A stretch of 59,025 bases of DNA, from NCBI GenBank assembly GCA_964612675.1, contig CAZTDD010000027.1:1-59025 (forward strand), given 5' to 3'. The notes beneath the pieces were generated by a model. The model saw only the letters and a program-made list of their open reading frames with translations, was not told the origin of the DNA and ran no database searches. The translations under genes were made by a program, and so were the position numbers. Below, piece after piece: positions 41,647-50,732 of this stretch (positions within the stretch are counted from its first letter, which is position 1; every line of letters starts with the position of its first letter). This DNA is from CAZTDD01 sp964612675 (GTDB lineage: Bacteria; Hinthialibacterota; Hinthialibacteria; Hinthialibacterales; JAKPRU01).

Positions 41647-42783
41647 ATGAGTTCAAACCCACGGCGCGTGCTCTATGTAAGGGTGGACGGGTGTTTCGGC
41701 GGACCGGAACGGCATATCCTCACTCTGCTCAAGCATATCGACCGTTCCCGATTCGAGCCGGTCGTAGCCCCCCTGGTGTCCGAGGGGGGACTGGCCGAAT
41801 CGGCGCGCGAACTCGGGGTTCCGGTGGCGTTGGTGCCGATGCCCACGAGGTTATCCGTATCATCGGCTCGAAAAGTCCTGACCGACATCATCCAAGAATA
41901 CGGAATCGACCTGGTTCACACGTACGGCGTACGGTCGAACCTGGTAGCCGGCCCCCTAGCGAAACGACACAGACTTCCGTGGGTGGCCCGCGTACCGAAT
42001 CTGAACTACACCGACTACGGAAACAGGCTGATTGGCTGCTTCTTCCATGTCCTGAACAATCGCTTGTTACGGCAGGCCGATGCGGTACAGGTCATATCCA
42101 CCCCGCTCAGGGACTATTTCGCCTCACTGAGGAATCCTCCAGAGCGGATCGAGTTGATACCTAACGGAATCGACCTTCCCACACCCCCTTCCGGGGAACT
42201 CCAAGTCGATTCGAGGCGGTTCTATGGAATCGACCACAGACAAATCGTAATCGGTTCGCTGGGTCGTATCGAACAAATCAAGGGATACGATCAGCTATTG
42301 TATTGCGTTCCCGATCTTCCCGCCGATACTGTCGTTCTTATTGGTGGCGAAGGCTCGGAATCGGCGACCTTGATGCAGGAAGCCCGGGTACTGGATGTTG
42401 CAGACCGGTTCAGATTGGTCGGATTTGTACAGGATATCCGGTTCTTGCTCGCCGCGTGCGATCTGTACGTCCAGCCGTCGTATTCGGAGGGTGTACCGAG
42501 CGCAATGCTGGAAGGAATGGCCATGTCGCTGCCGGTCGTGGCAACAAAAGTCGGAGGGATCGAGGATGTGATCCGCGACGGAGAAGATGGTATTCTCGTA
42601 CCGCCCGGCGATCGTTCGGCGCTTCTAAAACAATTGACAACGTTGTGCGAAGATCGTGAGAAGCGCGTGTTGCTCGGGAAGCGGGCACGAGGCCGGGTCG
42701 AAGAAGTTGGATCGGCGGAAAAAATGACCCGGCGTATCGAAACACTGTACGACAACTTACTCAGTGACCGACAGAATACATGA
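41647..42783 (+). CDS. Glycosyltransferase family 4 protein
   Basis: 378 residues, GT-B fold. N-terminal RRVLYVRVDGCFGGPERHIL carries the glycine-rich acceptor loop and the helix LLKHIDRSRFEPVVAPLVSE. The C-terminal donor domain has IVIGSLGRIEQIKGYDQLLY and the E-x7-E region YVQPSYSEGVPSAMLEGMAM followed by SLPVVATKVGGIEDVI. It probably adds a hexose to a lipid-linked or exported glycan on the cytoplasmic face. The stop overlaps the next gene's ATG by four bases, so the two act together. Confidence 0.93.
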   Translation: MSSNPRRVLYVRVDGCFGGPERHILTLLKHIDRSRFEPVVAPLVSEGGLAESARELGVPVALVPMPTRLSVSSARKVLTDIIQEYGIDLVHTYGVRSNLVAGPLAKRHRLPWVARVPNLNYTDYGNRLIGCFFHVLNNRLLRQADAVQVISTPLRDYFASLRNPPERIELIPNGIDLPTPPSGELQVDSRRFYGIDHRQIVIGSLGRIEQIKGYDQLLYCVPDLPADTVVLIGGEGSESATLMQEARVLDVADRFRLVGFVQDIRFLLAACDLYVQPSYSEGVPSAMLEGMAMSLPVVATKVGGIEDVIRDGEDGILVPPGDRSALLKQLTTLCEDREKRVLLGKRARGRVEEVGSAEKMTRRIETLYDNLLSDRQNT

Positions 42784-44405
42784 TGGCGAATTCGGATCGC
42801 GTTGAAATCCTTGGAGTGGAATTCGATCCTGTGACTGAGACACAGGCGGTCGAACGGGCACTGAGCTTTGCTGAAGACGGCTCTCCCCATCAGATCTGGA
42901 CGCCCTCCATCGCGCATATCATGATGTGCCGCCGCGATCCGGAATTCGCGGAAATCATCCAGAGAGCGGAATTGGTTGTACCGGACGGCACACCCGTGGT
43001 CTGGATGTCGAAGGTCCTCGGCACTCCGCTGCCGGAACGGGTAACCGGCGCGGATCTAACACCGAAACTCTGTGAAGCAGCGTCCAGAGCCGGGCGGCGT
43101 GTGTTCTTTTTCGGGGCCGCTCCGGGTGTCGCCGAGGAAGTCGCCGAAAAGATGTCCCGTCTGTATCCCGGCTTGGTCGTCGCAGGCACCTACACTCCTC
43201 CCATGCAGTTTGAGCACAATCCGGACGAGAACCGCAAGGCAATCGAGCGTATCCATCAGGCCGAACCCGACATTCTGTTCGTGGCTCTTGGCAGTCCGCG
43301 CCAGGAGAAATGGATTCACCGGCACCGGGACGAGCTGGGAGTCCCGGTCATGATCGGCGTTGGGGCCGCATTCAACTTCATTGCCGGGCGAGAGAAACGG
43401 GCGCCGGAGTGGATGAGAAAGCACGGTCTTGAATCGTTGTGGAGGATGGTCCAACGTCCGAGAGAGATTCTCGGGAGACTCCTCCGAAACGCACCTGCAT
43501 TCTTCCTATTGATCCTGGATCGAAAAACCTACCGTTCCCAGAAAAGCCTGCTGGTACGGATTCGACCAGCGGTCCTCGCTGTATTGGATGCGATCGTGGC
43601 CGCCGGAGGATTTGTCCTGGCGTACGCGCTGTACTTCCGTGTTCTGTTCCCGTCGCAGGATCCCTTTCCGGGCGTACCCATCGCCAGGGTTCCTGCTTAT
43701 TCAACACTGATCCCGTTTGTGGCGCTCATCAACTTCCTAGCGATTCTCAGTACCGGTCTCTATCGCCGCCGCCCGAGAGGACCCTATGGATCGCTTGTAA
43801 AACGTACCGCGGTATCGGGCGCGGCGACATTTGTGTTGTTGATTACGTTTACTTTTATCTTCAAAGAAGTATTCATTGAGCATTTGAAGGGCTATTCACG
43901 CGGAGTCTTTGGCTCCTTCGGGATTCTCAACTTTGCCGGTTTGTTGGCAGTGCGGTCGCTTGTGCGAAAAGGAGAAGCGATTCTCCATCAGCGCGGACTG
44001 GTAACCGATAGGTTGATCTTGATCGGGGATCGAAGGGAATGCGAACAGTTTGCCCGAACATTGTTTGACCGGCTCAGCCAGGGCCAAATGCCGGTGGGGC
44101 GAATTCGATTTCAGCCGGAGTCCGCGGAAGAAGAATCGTTCCTCCCCGAGCTGGGCGACCTGTCCGACTTGCGAAGAATTGTCGCGGCGCGCAAGATCGA
44201 TGAGATTGTAGTTGTCGATCGGAAATGTCCGGCATCCGAAACAGAGCGATTGATAAAGACCTGCGGGGATTTCAACGTGCGCCTGAGTTTTCTATCGAAC
44301 TTCCCGGAGAATATCGAGACCAGACTCCGCATTCGTCAGGTGGGTAATCGTCGACTGTTGAGTGTCGAGGGAATAGACCTACGCACAATGACGCATCGGG
44401 AATGA
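42780..44405 (+). CDS. WecG/TagA/CpsF glycosyltransferase fused to the N-terminal half of a polyprenyl-phosphate glycosylphosphotransferase
   Basis: 541 residues. Residues 1-240 are a complete WecG/TagA/CpsF (GT26) domain: IWTPSIAHIMMCRRDPEFAE, AELVVPDGTPVVWMSKVLG, LPERVTGADL and DILFVALGSPRQEKWIHRHR. Four membrane helices follow (about 265-400, e.g. VLAVLDAIVAAGGFVLAYAL), then a nucleotide-binding-like domain (RLILIGDRRECEQFARTLFD ... KIDEIVVVDRKC). This second part matches the membrane and CoA-binding-like module of initiating sugar-phosphate transferases, but the chain ends at VEGIDLRTMTHRE, where their catalytic domain should begin. The fusion with a missing catalytic half is unusual. Confidence 0.85.
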   Translation: MMANSDRVEILGVEFDPVTETQAVERALSFAEDGSPHQIWTPSIAHIMMCRRDPEFAEIIQRAELVVPDGTPVVWMSKVLGTPLPERVTGADLTPKLCEAASRAGRRVFFFGAAPGVAEEVAEKMSRLYPGLVVAGTYTPPMQFEHNPDENRKAIERIHQAEPDILFVALGSPRQEKWIHRHRDELGVPVMIGVGAAFNFIAGREKRAPEWMRKHGLESLWRMVQRPREILGRLLRNAPAFFLLILDRKTYRSQKSLLVRIRPAVLAVLDAIVAAGGFVLAYALYFRVLFPSQDPFPGVPIARVPAYSTLIPFVALINFLAILSTGLYRRRPRGPYGSLVKRTAVSGAATFVLLITFTFIFKEVFIEHLKGYSRGVFGSFGILNFAGLLAVRSLVRKGEAILHQRGLVTDRLILIGDRRECEQFARTLFDRLSQGQMPVGRIRFQPESAEEESFLPELGDLSDLRRIVAARKIDEIVVVDRKCPASETERLIKTCGDFNVRLSFLSNFPENIETRLRIRQVGNRRLLSVEGIDLRTMTHRE

Positions 44406-44417
44406 GTTTCTCTGTCA

Positions 44418-44470
44418 GCGGATAAGAACAGTGGATAAGAACAGTGGATAAGAACAGTGGATAAGAAAAA
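44418..44470 (+). repeat. 13-base tandem repeat, four copies (GTGGATAAGAACA)
   Basis: Just after the stop of the fusion glycosyltransferase, the 13-base unit GTGGATAAGAACA repeats four times (first and last copies slightly altered). Read on the other strand, each full unit contains TTATCCACT, one base off the DnaA-box consensus TTATCCACA. Confidence 0.85.
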
Positions 44471-44476
44471 GGTATC

Positions 44477-44511
44477 CTCCGTGCGGGAGGTGGCGAACTT
44501 CCCGCACGGAG
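44477..44511 (-). terminator. Hairpin terminator for the minus-strand zinc-ribbon gene
   Basis: Perfect 12-base stem CTCCGTGCGGGA/TCCCGCACGGAG with an 11-base loop. On the minus strand it is followed by GGATACCTTTTTCTT, a T-run, 73 bases after the zinc-ribbon stop. On the plus strand no T-run follows. Confidence 0.65.
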
Positions 44512-44583
44512 AATGTGGAGAGAGAGTCAGAAAGGATTTTGTCCCTTCTGTGGGTAATCGGTTCTCGTTTAGGTTTTCTGGAA

Positions 44584-44766
44584 CTATTTACGTGTAAGTC
44601 GACCGATCAGGCGCTGAAACCATCCACCGCCACTGCGGCTCTTGGAACGTCCCCACGCCGCTTCGCGGCACGCCGGACAACACGCCTTTTCTGTTTCGGT
44701 CAACTGTTTGTCAGCTAAGTTGCTGTCGTCAAAAGAAGCGCCACATTTCAAGCATTGTCTCATCAT
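44584..44766 (-). CDS. Small zinc-ribbon protein
   Basis: 60 residues. Two Cys pairs, CLKCGASFDDSN and CCPACREAAWG, separated by 21 residues would bind one zinc. The rest is basic (GRSKSRSGGGWFQRLIGRLT). Such proteins are often unannotated; nucleic-acid binding is plausible but unproven. The downstream terminator hairpin supports its being transcribed. An alternative start one codon later is possible. Confidence 0.62.
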   Translation of the reverse strand: MMRQCLKCGASFDDSNLADKQLTETEKACCPACREAAWGRSKSRSGGGWFQRLIGRLTRK

Positions 44767-45086
44767 CTTTCAAACCCCCGCTATCTCATAGCAGAGAGAC
44801 GATTTAACGTCCGACTATATATATAACACAACTCGAAGCGACGCGTCCGATAGTTGGACAACTTTTTACAAAACCGACGCACGATTCACTGTACGCAAAC
44901 AAAATGTACGAAAATCGCTCACATTCGAAACGGTTCCTCCCCTTTGATCCTAAATTCGGCCGAATTCAGGGTTAACGCTCTGTCTCTACTTCGAACCGCC
45001 GTTTTCAGGTTGATAACACAACGGAACTTGTCGGAGACACTGTATTGAGAATAGAAAACAATCCTTGAAGAAAAAGTAGAGGCAAC
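44767..45086. other. Intergenic region, A/T-rich
   Basis: 320 bases between the zinc-ribbon gene and the FliK-like gene stop. It contains a short TATATATATA tract near 44815 and no repeat, RNA motif or convincing open frame. Confidence 0.6.
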
Positions 45087-46442
45087 TCAAACTCGTAAAT
45101 CGAGACCGTGCGCAGGTTGTGGAGAGGGCATCGCTTCCGGAACCTCCTCACGCAATGTGGATGGAACCGTTCCGTACACAACTCCGACCGATGCCACTTT
45201 CAGGCCGGATGCAGCCAAGGACTCTCTGAGTTGATCCAATTCGGATTCTATCGCTTCCTTGAGTTCCGGCTGGGTAACCGTGAGCGTTACGCTCAACATC
45301 CCCTCACGCAAATCCAACGCGACTTTGATCGGACCGAGCTGGGAGAGTTCGAGGCGCATGACCAGTGTCCCCCCGTCTTCAGGATTTCGGGAGTGCTGGC
45401 GATAGTAGAGCTCCAATGTGCGTTCTTCACCGTCAATGACAATGGGCACCTGGAAGAAATAGACAGGCGGATGCTCGGGGTTATTCTGAGGGAGGTTACG
45501 GAGATTTTGGCCCGCGAGAGATTCGTAGAGCTCGTTGATCTGATTGAGCAAGGACGCGATTTGACTCTCCTGACCGAGCAATCCCAACTCCTGCATCTGA
45601 ATTAAGTGGAGATAGAGATCGTACAATGCTAAAGCGAGCTGCGCACCGCCCGCGCCGGAGAAACGCGCGGCTTCCGCGCTGCTCGCCTGTGTCTGAACGC
45701 TTTTTTCAATCTCTTTCGCCAGTTCTTCTTTCTCCCCTTCCCCGCCTCCTTGCCATTCTGCGAAGTGTTGTTTCAGATTCTGTCTGCGGTCCTCTAGATC
45801 GTCACGGTGCTTTATCGCCGTGACACGATCCTCGGCGGAATCGAGTTGTTTCTGCAGACGGCTCAATCCACGGTCTAATTCGCCAAGGCCCTCACCGACT
45901 TTGGAACGGTTTTTCAGGAGACGTTGGGTCGTCGCGGTCGTTTGTGGGCTAACGGGCAGCCCGCGTCCGAAGAGAAATGCGAGTGCCGGGACATCTTGTG
46001 CGGTAACCTGCGGCAACGCCTGGGTCAATGCGGAAATCACCTCCGCAGACAGCCGCATTCCCGCCGACATGAGCGCCTGTGCAATGTTCTGAGCCGCGGG
46101 TGTCGTGGGAGCTCCCATGTTCGACAGGACCGACGCGAGCGGAGGCTTCGCCGATTGGCCGACCAGATTCGAGACGGAAACCGAGGTCTGCTGGTTGCCG
46201 AGATTGATCACAAGGCGGCCCTGCGATAACTGCGCCGTGAACGATTGGCCGACATTCACTTTTCCCGCACCCAGAAAAAGGCTCAGCTGTCTTCCGCCAA
46301 TGTTTACTGTCGCACGCCCGCCCCCTTCGTCGGCGACAATTTGGCCGCTTACCGAACGACCGGAAGCCATCTTCGAGAGACCGGCGTCCAGCAGTTTCTG
46401 GATATCGACATTAAAACCGGGCGGTAGCGATGGATAGACCAT
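45087..46442 (-). CDS. fliK: FliK-like flagellar hook-length control protein
   Basis: 451 residues. The C-terminal third carries the hook-length domain: YFFQVPIVIDGEERTLELYY, GTLVMRLELSQLGPIKVALD and LRESLAASGLKVASVGVVYG. The first 100 residues form a beta-rich section (GRATVNIGGRQLSLFLGAGK), and the middle is a coiled coil (LDRGLSRLQKQLDSAEDRVT). This matches FliK-type proteins of non-proteobacterial phyla, which set hook length and switch export to filament subunits. It stands 28 kb from the rod operon and alone on its strand, with no sigma-54 site found upstream. Confidence 0.8.
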   Translation of the reverse strand: MVYPSLPPGFNVDIQKLLDAGLSKMASGRSVSGQIVADEGGGRATVNIGGRQLSLFLGAGKVNVGQSFTAQLSQGRLVINLGNQQTSVSVSNLVGQSAKPPLASVLSNMGAPTTPAAQNIAQALMSAGMRLSAEVISALTQALPQVTAQDVPALAFLFGRGLPVSPQTTATTQRLLKNRSKVGEGLGELDRGLSRLQKQLDSAEDRVTAIKHRDDLEDRRQNLKQHFAEWQGGGEGEKEELAKEIEKSVQTQASSAEAARFSGAGGAQLALALYDLYLHLIQMQELGLLGQESQIASLLNQINELYESLAGQNLRNLPQNNPEHPPVYFFQVPIVIDGEERTLELYYRQHSRNPEDGGTLVMRLELSQLGPIKVALDLREGMLSVTLTVTQPELKEAIESELDQLRESLAASGLKVASVGVVYGTVPSTLREEVPEAMPSPQPAHGLDLRV

Positions 46443-46696
46443 GATTCTCTTTCCGCTGCCTCTATGCTAACCCCGTACGGGCGAAAACTACACGGTTTTA
46501 TTATCGTCCGCTCTGCGCTCGATCCTGAATCGCTCGAGCCCTGTCAGCATCGACATGTCAAGATTTGACGATCGAGAACGAAGACATGAGGAACGCTTCG
46601 TTTGAGACAGGACGGTCATTTGTCCTCTTCTCGCCGCTGTGCGATACTTCGACGAATCGCTCCCGATCCATCGCACATGCGAAGGAGAAAGCAACC

Positions 46697-48664
46697 GTGA
46701 AATCCAAAACCCTTTTTCTGACAGCCTCTATCCTCCTGATCGTTTCTGTTCTTTCTCTTCCGGCGTACTCACTACCCGTTGTCTGGCCGGTCGACGATTT
46801 GACGCGCATACTTCCTACCGACTCGCCCCCGCCGCCTTCCACACTGGATTTAAGTATTCTGCTGAGCGGTGCACGTGGAGAGTTTGTCTCCTTTGGATTG
46901 GCGTTAGTTGACGATGCTCCGATCTTCACGCTGGATACACGTATCAGTCGTTTGTCCTGCCCGGAGCAGCAATCGGTCATTACGGTCCCCTCATCGGTAC
47001 GGTTTGCGCGGACGGTGCCGGTCGAAGAAAACACAAAACGAACACCCGTGGAGGAACTGGCGTTTCGCGCACCCGCCGACGTCCCGGATCCTCTCATGCC
47101 GAAAGTCCCTCTTCCACTTCCGCCAAACCGGGTCACGCTATTCTGGGTCACGCTACAGATTCCCCGGGAGGCTCCCGTTGGGCGCTACACAGGCACGGTG
47201 ACAGTCACACCAGGGGGACGACCGGTCGCGATACCCCTTGCGGTGGACATTCACGATTTCGAAATCCCGGAGGAACGCCATCTCAAAGTCACCATGTGGT
47301 TCAGCGACAAGGCGATGTGCCGTGCGCATAATACAGCGCGGTTCACCGACAAATATTGGAACCTGCTCCGAGCGTACGCGCAGGCCATGGCTGAGTATCG
47401 ACAGAATGTATTTCTGGTTCCGCTCGATCTGATTCAGATTGCAGAACAAGACGGCGACCTGATTTGTGACTTCGACCAATTCGACCGGTACATCGAGACT
47501 TTTTTATCCACGGGCTCGATGGACCTGATCGAACTCGGTCACCTCGCACATTTTGGCCCCAAAGGCTGGAGCGGACCGGATATCGACTGGAGAACATTTG
47601 CCGTACGAGGTGCAGAGGACGACCAGTTCTCGGACGAGCATATCGTAGCAGAACTGCTAAAACAGCTGACGATCCATCTGGAGAAGCATGGTTGGCTTGA
47701 GAAGAGCGCCATCCATGTCGCGGATGAACCGTCGGTCAACAATATCCGGTCCTGGAAAGAACACTCCGCGTTTGTGAACAGGTTGGCTCCGAACCTACGG
47801 CGTATGGATGCAATTGAAGCGGAGAACTTCGACGGGTTTCTTGAAATCTGGGTTCCAAAACTGCAAGTCATCGAACCGTGGAAGGGTCCGCTCAAGGAGG
47901 CGGCCGAGAAGGGAAACGAGATCTGGTTTTACACCTGCCTTCATCCATATGGCGTCTATCCGAATCGCCTTCTGGACAACACTCTTCTTCAGGTGAGGCT
48001 GCTTCCCTGGATGGCGGCACGATTCGACCTGGCGGGGTATCTTCACTGGGGACTCAACCACTGGACGGATGAACCATACACCAAAGTTTCCTCCGGTACG
48101 CTGCCGCCGGGAGATAATGCGATCGTGTATCCGGGAGAGAACGGCCCTGTGAGTTCAATCCGATGGGAAGCTTTTCGGGACGGGCTCGAGGATTTCGAGT
48201 ATCTGTGGGTTCTCGAGAAACGGATGACCGAGTTGAAGGAAGATCTCGGGTCCGTCGCGGCGTTTCTCGATCCTCATCAGCGCGTGGAAGAATTTGTACG
48301 GCGGTTGGCGCCGGATGCGATCCATTACAGCCGCGATCCGAGGACCTTAAGTAACGTCCGCCGCGATATCGCCACGGAGATCGACGTGTTGAATGATTCT
48401 CCTCTGCTTCTCGTACAAACCAGTCCGCCGGAAGGCACAGAACTGGCTGTGGGACCGGCAACAGTCATCGTACGAGGGATCACCGACCCAGCTGCGATCG
48501 TAACTGTGAACGGACGCGAGATCGAGCCGGATTCGCGCGGCTATTTCGCCGCTCACCTTCTTCTTTCGCCGGAGAACCGCGATATCCGCATCATCGCCGA
48601 GAGCAGCGGCAGCCGACGAATAATCAAACGGAGCTTTGTTGTGATCGACAGAGTGATCCGATAG
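46697..48664 (+). CDS. Secreted DUF4091 / GH123-like protein (shorter paralogue)
   Basis: 655 residues from the GTG at 46697, chosen because GAAGGAG lies nine bases upstream and a signal peptide (TLFLTASILLIVSVLSLPAYS-like) follows directly. The DUF4091 region shows RVTLFWVTLQIPREAPVGRY, TGTVTVTPGG, HDFEIPEERHLKVTMWFSDK and the Asp-Glu pair in IHVADEPSVNN, placed as in GH123. The family end is VSSIRWEAFRDGLEDFEYLW. The last 80 residues form an extra bacterial Ig-like domain (TSPPEGTELAVGPATVIVRG). It lacks the N-terminal binding domains of the paralogue at 3903-6884. Confidence 0.85.
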   Translation: MKSKTLFLTASILLIVSVLSLPAYSLPVVWPVDDLTRILPTDSPPPPSTLDLSILLSGARGEFVSFGLALVDDAPIFTLDTRISRLSCPEQQSVITVPSSVRFARTVPVEENTKRTPVEELAFRAPADVPDPLMPKVPLPLPPNRVTLFWVTLQIPREAPVGRYTGTVTVTPGGRPVAIPLAVDIHDFEIPEERHLKVTMWFSDKAMCRAHNTARFTDKYWNLLRAYAQAMAEYRQNVFLVPLDLIQIAEQDGDLICDFDQFDRYIETFLSTGSMDLIELGHLAHFGPKGWSGPDIDWRTFAVRGAEDDQFSDEHIVAELLKQLTIHLEKHGWLEKSAIHVADEPSVNNIRSWKEHSAFVNRLAPNLRRMDAIEAENFDGFLEIWVPKLQVIEPWKGPLKEAAEKGNEIWFYTCLHPYGVYPNRLLDNTLLQVRLLPWMAARFDLAGYLHWGLNHWTDEPYTKVSSGTLPPGDNAIVYPGENGPVSSIRWEAFRDGLEDFEYLWVLEKRMTELKEDLGSVAAFLDPHQRVEEFVRRLAPDAIHYSRDPRTLSNVRRDIATEIDVLNDSPLLLVQTSPPEGTELAVGPATVIVRGITDPAAIVTVNGREIEPDSRGYFAAHLLLSPENRDIRIIAESSGSRRIIKRSFVVIDRVIR

Positions 48665-48902
48665 ACCGCCGACCGACGCGAAGTACGGTGGACACGATGG
48701 GGTATGCAAGTCAGTTAGTGGCATGATCCGCGTTTTGTGCAGGAGCCGACGTTCGGGGAGCCTACCTCACCCAAACCGTCGGCTGACCTACCAAGTCCCC
48801 ATCCACACATGGTTGACCTCCTTGGTTCATAGAGTGTACAGTCCTCTCAATACCGTTTCGAAGAAAAAAGACAACCAACACTCGGAGAACGAGGTAAGAA
48901 CC

Positions 48903-49847
48903 ATGACAAAAGAAGTCGACCGTCGGAATTTCATGAAAAAGTCCGTTATCGCATCGACCGCGGCACTGGGTATGAGCTTTGAAGAGAAAGCACTCTTGTC
49001 GCAGGCAAATGCAAAGTCCGCTCCGACTGCGTCGGACGATTTTCCGAAAGGCAAAATGGGCGACCTGCAGATCAGCCGCGTGATCTGCGGTGGGAATCTG
49101 ATCAGCGGATTCGCTCACAGCCGCGACCTTATCTATGTCTCCGATCTATTGAGAAATTACTTCACCGATGAAAAAGTCTGCGAAACCCTCCAAATCTGTG
49201 AAGAACAGGGGATCAACACCGCCATTCTCCGAGTCGATCAACACACACTGCGAATCATCAATAAATACTGGAACGAATGGGGCGGCAAAATCCAATGGAT
49301 CGCACAGGCGAAACTCCCGTCAAATAACTTCACACACGATATCGACCGCGCAATCGATACCGGTGCTAAAGCCGTTTATATCCACGGCGGTGTGGGCGAT
49401 ACCTGTGTCGAAAAAGGACAAATCGATTTGATCGCGAAAGCGGTCGATTACATCAACGAGCGCGGTGTCATCAGCGGGGTGGCCGGTCACCGAACGGAAA
49501 CCGTTGTGGGCTACGAGAAGGCCGGACTCAACAATGATTTCTATATGAAAACCGTCAATGCGAAAAACTACTGGTCCGCCGGTCCGATGCCGCGCCTTGA
49601 CAGTGTCTGGGCGGAGACTCCCGAAGAGACCATCGCCTTCATGAAGAACATCAAGAAACCGTGGATCGCTTACAAGATCCTTGGTGCGGGCGCGATTCAT
49701 CCGCAGGAAGGGTTCAAATACGCGTTCAAAAACGGTGCGGACTTCGTTTGCGTCGGCATGTTCGACTTCCAGGTCGTTGAAGACGCGATCATCGCCAAGA
49801 ACATCCTCTCCGGCGATCTCAACCGCGAACGCCCCTGGATGGCATAA
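48903..49847 (+). CDS. Tat-exported aldo/keto-reductase-like barrel protein
   Basis: 314 residues from the ATG at 48903 (GAGGTAAG upstream); the open frame reaches back to 48723 without family sequence. The twin-arginine motif DRRNFMKKSVIAST is followed by a barrel: KMGDLQISRVICGGNLISGF, ICEEQGINTAILRVDQHTLR, GAKAVYIHGGVGDTCVEKGQ, GVISGVAGHRTETVVGYEKA and a phosphate-binding-like end ILGAGAIHPQEGFKYAFKNG. Similar proteins are common in Planctomycetes-like bacteria. The catalytic Tyr/Lys/His set of true aldo/keto reductases is not clear, so the activity is uncertain. Confidence 0.75.
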   Translation: MTKEVDRRNFMKKSVIASTAALGMSFEEKALLSQANAKSAPTASDDFPKGKMGDLQISRVICGGNLISGFAHSRDLIYVSDLLRNYFTDEKVCETLQICEEQGINTAILRVDQHTLRIINKYWNEWGGKIQWIAQAKLPSNNFTHDIDRAIDTGAKAVYIHGGVGDTCVEKGQIDLIAKAVDYINERGVISGVAGHRTETVVGYEKAGLNNDFYMKTVNAKNYWSAGPMPRLDSVWAETPEETIAFMKNIKKPWIAYKILGAGAIHPQEGFKYAFKNGADFVCVGMFDFQVVEDAIIAKNILSGDLNRERPWMA

Positions 49848-49878
49848 AACAAGCTGTCCCCGCAGGTTGAGGTTCCTT

Positions 49879-49904
49879 GGGAGGGCGAGACTCCCGTCGA
49901 GCCG
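49879..49904 (+). repeat. GGGAGGGCGAG...CGAGCCG repeat, single copy
   Basis: GGGAGGGCGAGACTCCCGTC followed by GAGCCG matches the core unit of MITE-like elements 1 and 2 but lacks their terminal inverted repeats. Confidence 0.75.
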
Positions 49905-49951
49905 TTGGTATCGAAAACAAGAGAGAGTAACGTTTTCTGTTTGTAGCGTGG

Positions 49952-49957
49952 TATAAT
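49952..49957 (+). promoter_or_regulatory. -10 box of the two-gene cassette
   Basis: A perfect TATAAT with a G/T-rich approach (TTTGTAGCGTGG). The -35 position reads TAACGT, which is weak. It stands 61 bases before the start of the 58-residue gene. Confidence 0.5.
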
Positions 49958-50012
49958 AGGTGCAGGGGTCATTTCGATCACCATTATTGAACACAGAAGG
50001 AGTGTGTTAATC

Positions 50013-50189
50013 ATGCCAAGCGTCAATGATGGAGTTCCCCACCAGACAGAAGAGTTTTTCGAGCGTCTCGAAGTGAGGAATACCTCTCCATCCTTTGATG
50101 TGGATAGCTGGTTACGAGCATCCGAGGAGAAACTGAAAGAAGATGCTCCGATAATTCCGGAAGTACTTCGATATTTCGAGGATATCTGA
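50013..50189 (+). CDS. Small acidic protein of an unrecognised two-gene cassette (first gene)
   Basis: 58 residues from the ATG at 50013, with AAGGAG ten bases upstream and a TATAAT box before it. Strongly acidic: HQTEEFFERLEVRNTSPSFD, then DSWLRASEEKLKEDAPIIPE and a final VLRYFEDI. No family recognised. Size, charge and its place just before a larger basic gene resemble an antitoxin-toxin order, but this is only an inference. It may equally be a small regulatory subunit. Confidence 0.6.
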   Translation: MPSVNDGVPHQTEEFFERLEVRNTSPSFDVDSWLRASEEKLKEDAPIIPEVLRYFEDI

Positions 50190-50203
50190 CGAGTGATTTT
50201 GAT

Positions 50204-50689
50204 GTGCTGTCGAGACGCGGATTCAGTCCTGTTTCTTCATCTGGTTTTTCGACAATGCCAAATCTATCTTTGACACATAGGGATTTCGAACGCTTCTTAG
50301 ATACGTTTCGACAAGTTATGAAGATTGAACGAGGCGATCTGCGTTATTCCCGCGTGCTTCTAAGGGAGATTGCCGGAAGGTATAATCGTGAGATTGCTCG
50401 CATGCGGGAAGAAGCCGACGAATACAAGCATGCGGCTGCAGCGATGTTTTGGGTGAAGAAGCTGAAACCCATCTATATCTGGCAAGACCAGAATATGTTG
50501 TTGAATGAAATGTTCGCTTTCTATATGGGGGTTGGCGCGATTCTTGCCGGCCAAGGAACGAAACGATCCTTGGATGTGCAGTATAAAGCGATGCTCCGCG
50601 AATTGTTTTATGCTTTGCGATATCGGAACATGACTCCCCAAAATATGGATTTTATTTTGAAAATAATGTTTCCTCCGTCGTACTTGTGA
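50204..50689 (+). CDS. Unrecognised helical protein (second gene of the cassette)
   Basis: 161 residues from GTG 50204, 14 bases after the 58-residue gene; an ATG at 50255 would give 144. Predicted mostly helical: THRDFERFLDTFRQVMKIER, LLREIAGRYNREIARMREEA, AAAAMFWVKKLKPIYIWQDQ, then FAFYMGVGAILAGQGTKRSL and RELFYALRYRNMTPQNMDFI. The middle hydrophobic stretch is too short for a sure membrane helix. I recognise no domain or catalytic motif. It is convergent with the MBL-fold gene. Confidence 0.65.
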   Translation: MLSRRGFSPVSSSGFSTMPNLSLTHRDFERFLDTFRQVMKIERGDLRYSRVLLREIAGRYNREIARMREEADEYKHAAAAMFWVKKLKPIYIWQDQNMLLNEMFAFYMGVGAILAGQGTKRSLDVQYKAMLRELFYALRYRNMTPQNMDFILKIMFPPSYL

Positions 50690-50732
50690 AACGTTCTGAA
50701 AACTGAAAGCAATCTGAATAGCGTAGCCGTGA

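Noticed and set aside
41367..41648. 93-codon minus-strand frame with a hydrophobic start (MSVLIAVVLFGILAETVL) upstream of glnD
   Set aside because: No ribosome site, it overlaps the glycosyltransferase start, and the rest has no family-like pattern.
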